A stretch of DNA of 6,233 nt from Pseudomonadota bacterium. GTDB taxonomy: Bacteria; Pseudomonadota; Alphaproteobacteria; Acetobacterales; Acetobacteraceae. The notes beneath the pieces are model-generated. The model saw only the letters and a list, made by a program, of their open reading frames with translations, did no database searches and was not told the origin of the DNA. Below are positions 5,944 to 6,233 of this stretch, in pieces. The stretch is from contig JAJZEG010000403.1 in NCBI GenBank assembly GCA_021828605.1, positions 1 to 6,233 on the forward strand. The letters are read 5' to 3'. The translations under genes were made by a program, and so were the position numbers. How positions within the stretch are numbered: the first letter of the stretch is position 1; the number at the start of each line of letters is the position of its first letter.

Positions 5944-6233
5944 TCCATTTGGTCAAACTCGCGGTGGGGGTGCGCGATCTCGGTCATTTGACCGAGATCC
6001 AGTCCCGCCGCGCGCGGCTTGACCCGCCTTTGCGCCATCAGACCCGTTCGATGCCCAAGCGCGCGGACGAATTGACCGATGGCGGCTCGATTTATTGGGT
6101 GATTACCGGGGCGATTTTGGTGCGCCAGAAGGTGATCGCGGTGATCGAGGATCGCTGGGATGATGGCTCGGCCTGTGCTGGGTTGGTGCTGGACCCGGAT
6201 TTGGTGCGGGTGGTCGCGCGCAGCACCAAACCG
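5940..6233 (+). CDS. DUF1489 family protein, partial (C-terminus beyond right edge)
   Basis: The 98 visible residues begin (M)IHLVKLAVGVRDLGHLTEIQ and match what I know of DUF1489, an uncharacterised family of roughly 140-residue proteins in Alphaproteobacteria. The family hallmarks are HQTRSMPKRADELTDGGSIYWVI (residues 33-55; key positions P39, K40, R41, D47, G48, G49, Y52, W53), V61-R62-Q63 and the segment LVLDPDLVRV (82-91). The start is GTG at 5940-5942, which forms GTGA with the hydroxylase stop, so translation is likely coupled. A GGAGG at 5922-5926 lies 13 bases upstream, further than ideal. There is no signal peptide or membrane helix in the visible part, so it is probably cytoplasmic. 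The reading frame is open to the last base. No function is known, and the overlap with a molybdenum enzyme gene does not prove a shared role. Confidence 0.85.
   Translation, partial: MIHLVKLAVGVRDLGHLTEIQSRRARLDPPLRHQTRSMPKRADELTDGGSIYWVITGAILVRQKVIAVIEDRWDDGSACAGLVLDPDLVRVVARSTKP

Overview
The window looks like chromosomal DNA of a high-G+C alphaproteobacterium. The last, partial gene encodes a DUF1489 protein, a family I know from Alphaproteobacteria, and the gene style would fit Rhodospirillales/Acetobacteraceae. The genus is inference and cannot be fixed from the sequence. No rRNA, tRNA, CRISPR array, insertion sequence or phage gene was seen.

Layout: a 130-bp divergent intergenic region (2256-2385) splits the window. 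To its left, four tightly packed genes run leftward: a Tat-type exported metallophosphoesterase (2255-1284), a periplasmic amicyanin-like copper protein (1262-894), an ECF RNA polymerase sigma factor (885-376) and its membrane-anchored zinc-binding anti-sigma factor (386 to the left edge, incomplete). To its right are a polytopic membrane protein of unknown function (2386-3495), a molybdenum hydroxylase large subunit with the form II AYRGAGR motif (3613-5943), and the start of a DUF1489 gene (5940 to the right edge, incomplete), whose GTG start overlaps the hydroxylase stop.

How it works together (inference): the left block reads as a self-contained envelope-stress or redox-response operon. 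The anti-sigma factor would hold the sigma factor at the membrane. On release, the sigma factor would transcribe its own operon, including two exported proteins. A GGAAT-N18-GTC element correctly placed ahead of the phosphoesterase is a candidate target promoter. The divergent region also holds a striking perfect tandem duplication of a 14-bp dyad (TCACAAGATTGTGA twice, 2324-2351), which looks like an operator serving one or both directions.

On the right, the molybdenum enzyme has no iron-sulfur or FAD subunit gene beside it inside the window, so its partners and substrate remain open. The long open frames antisense to the phosphoesterase and the hydroxylase are explained by codon composition and are not called as genes.
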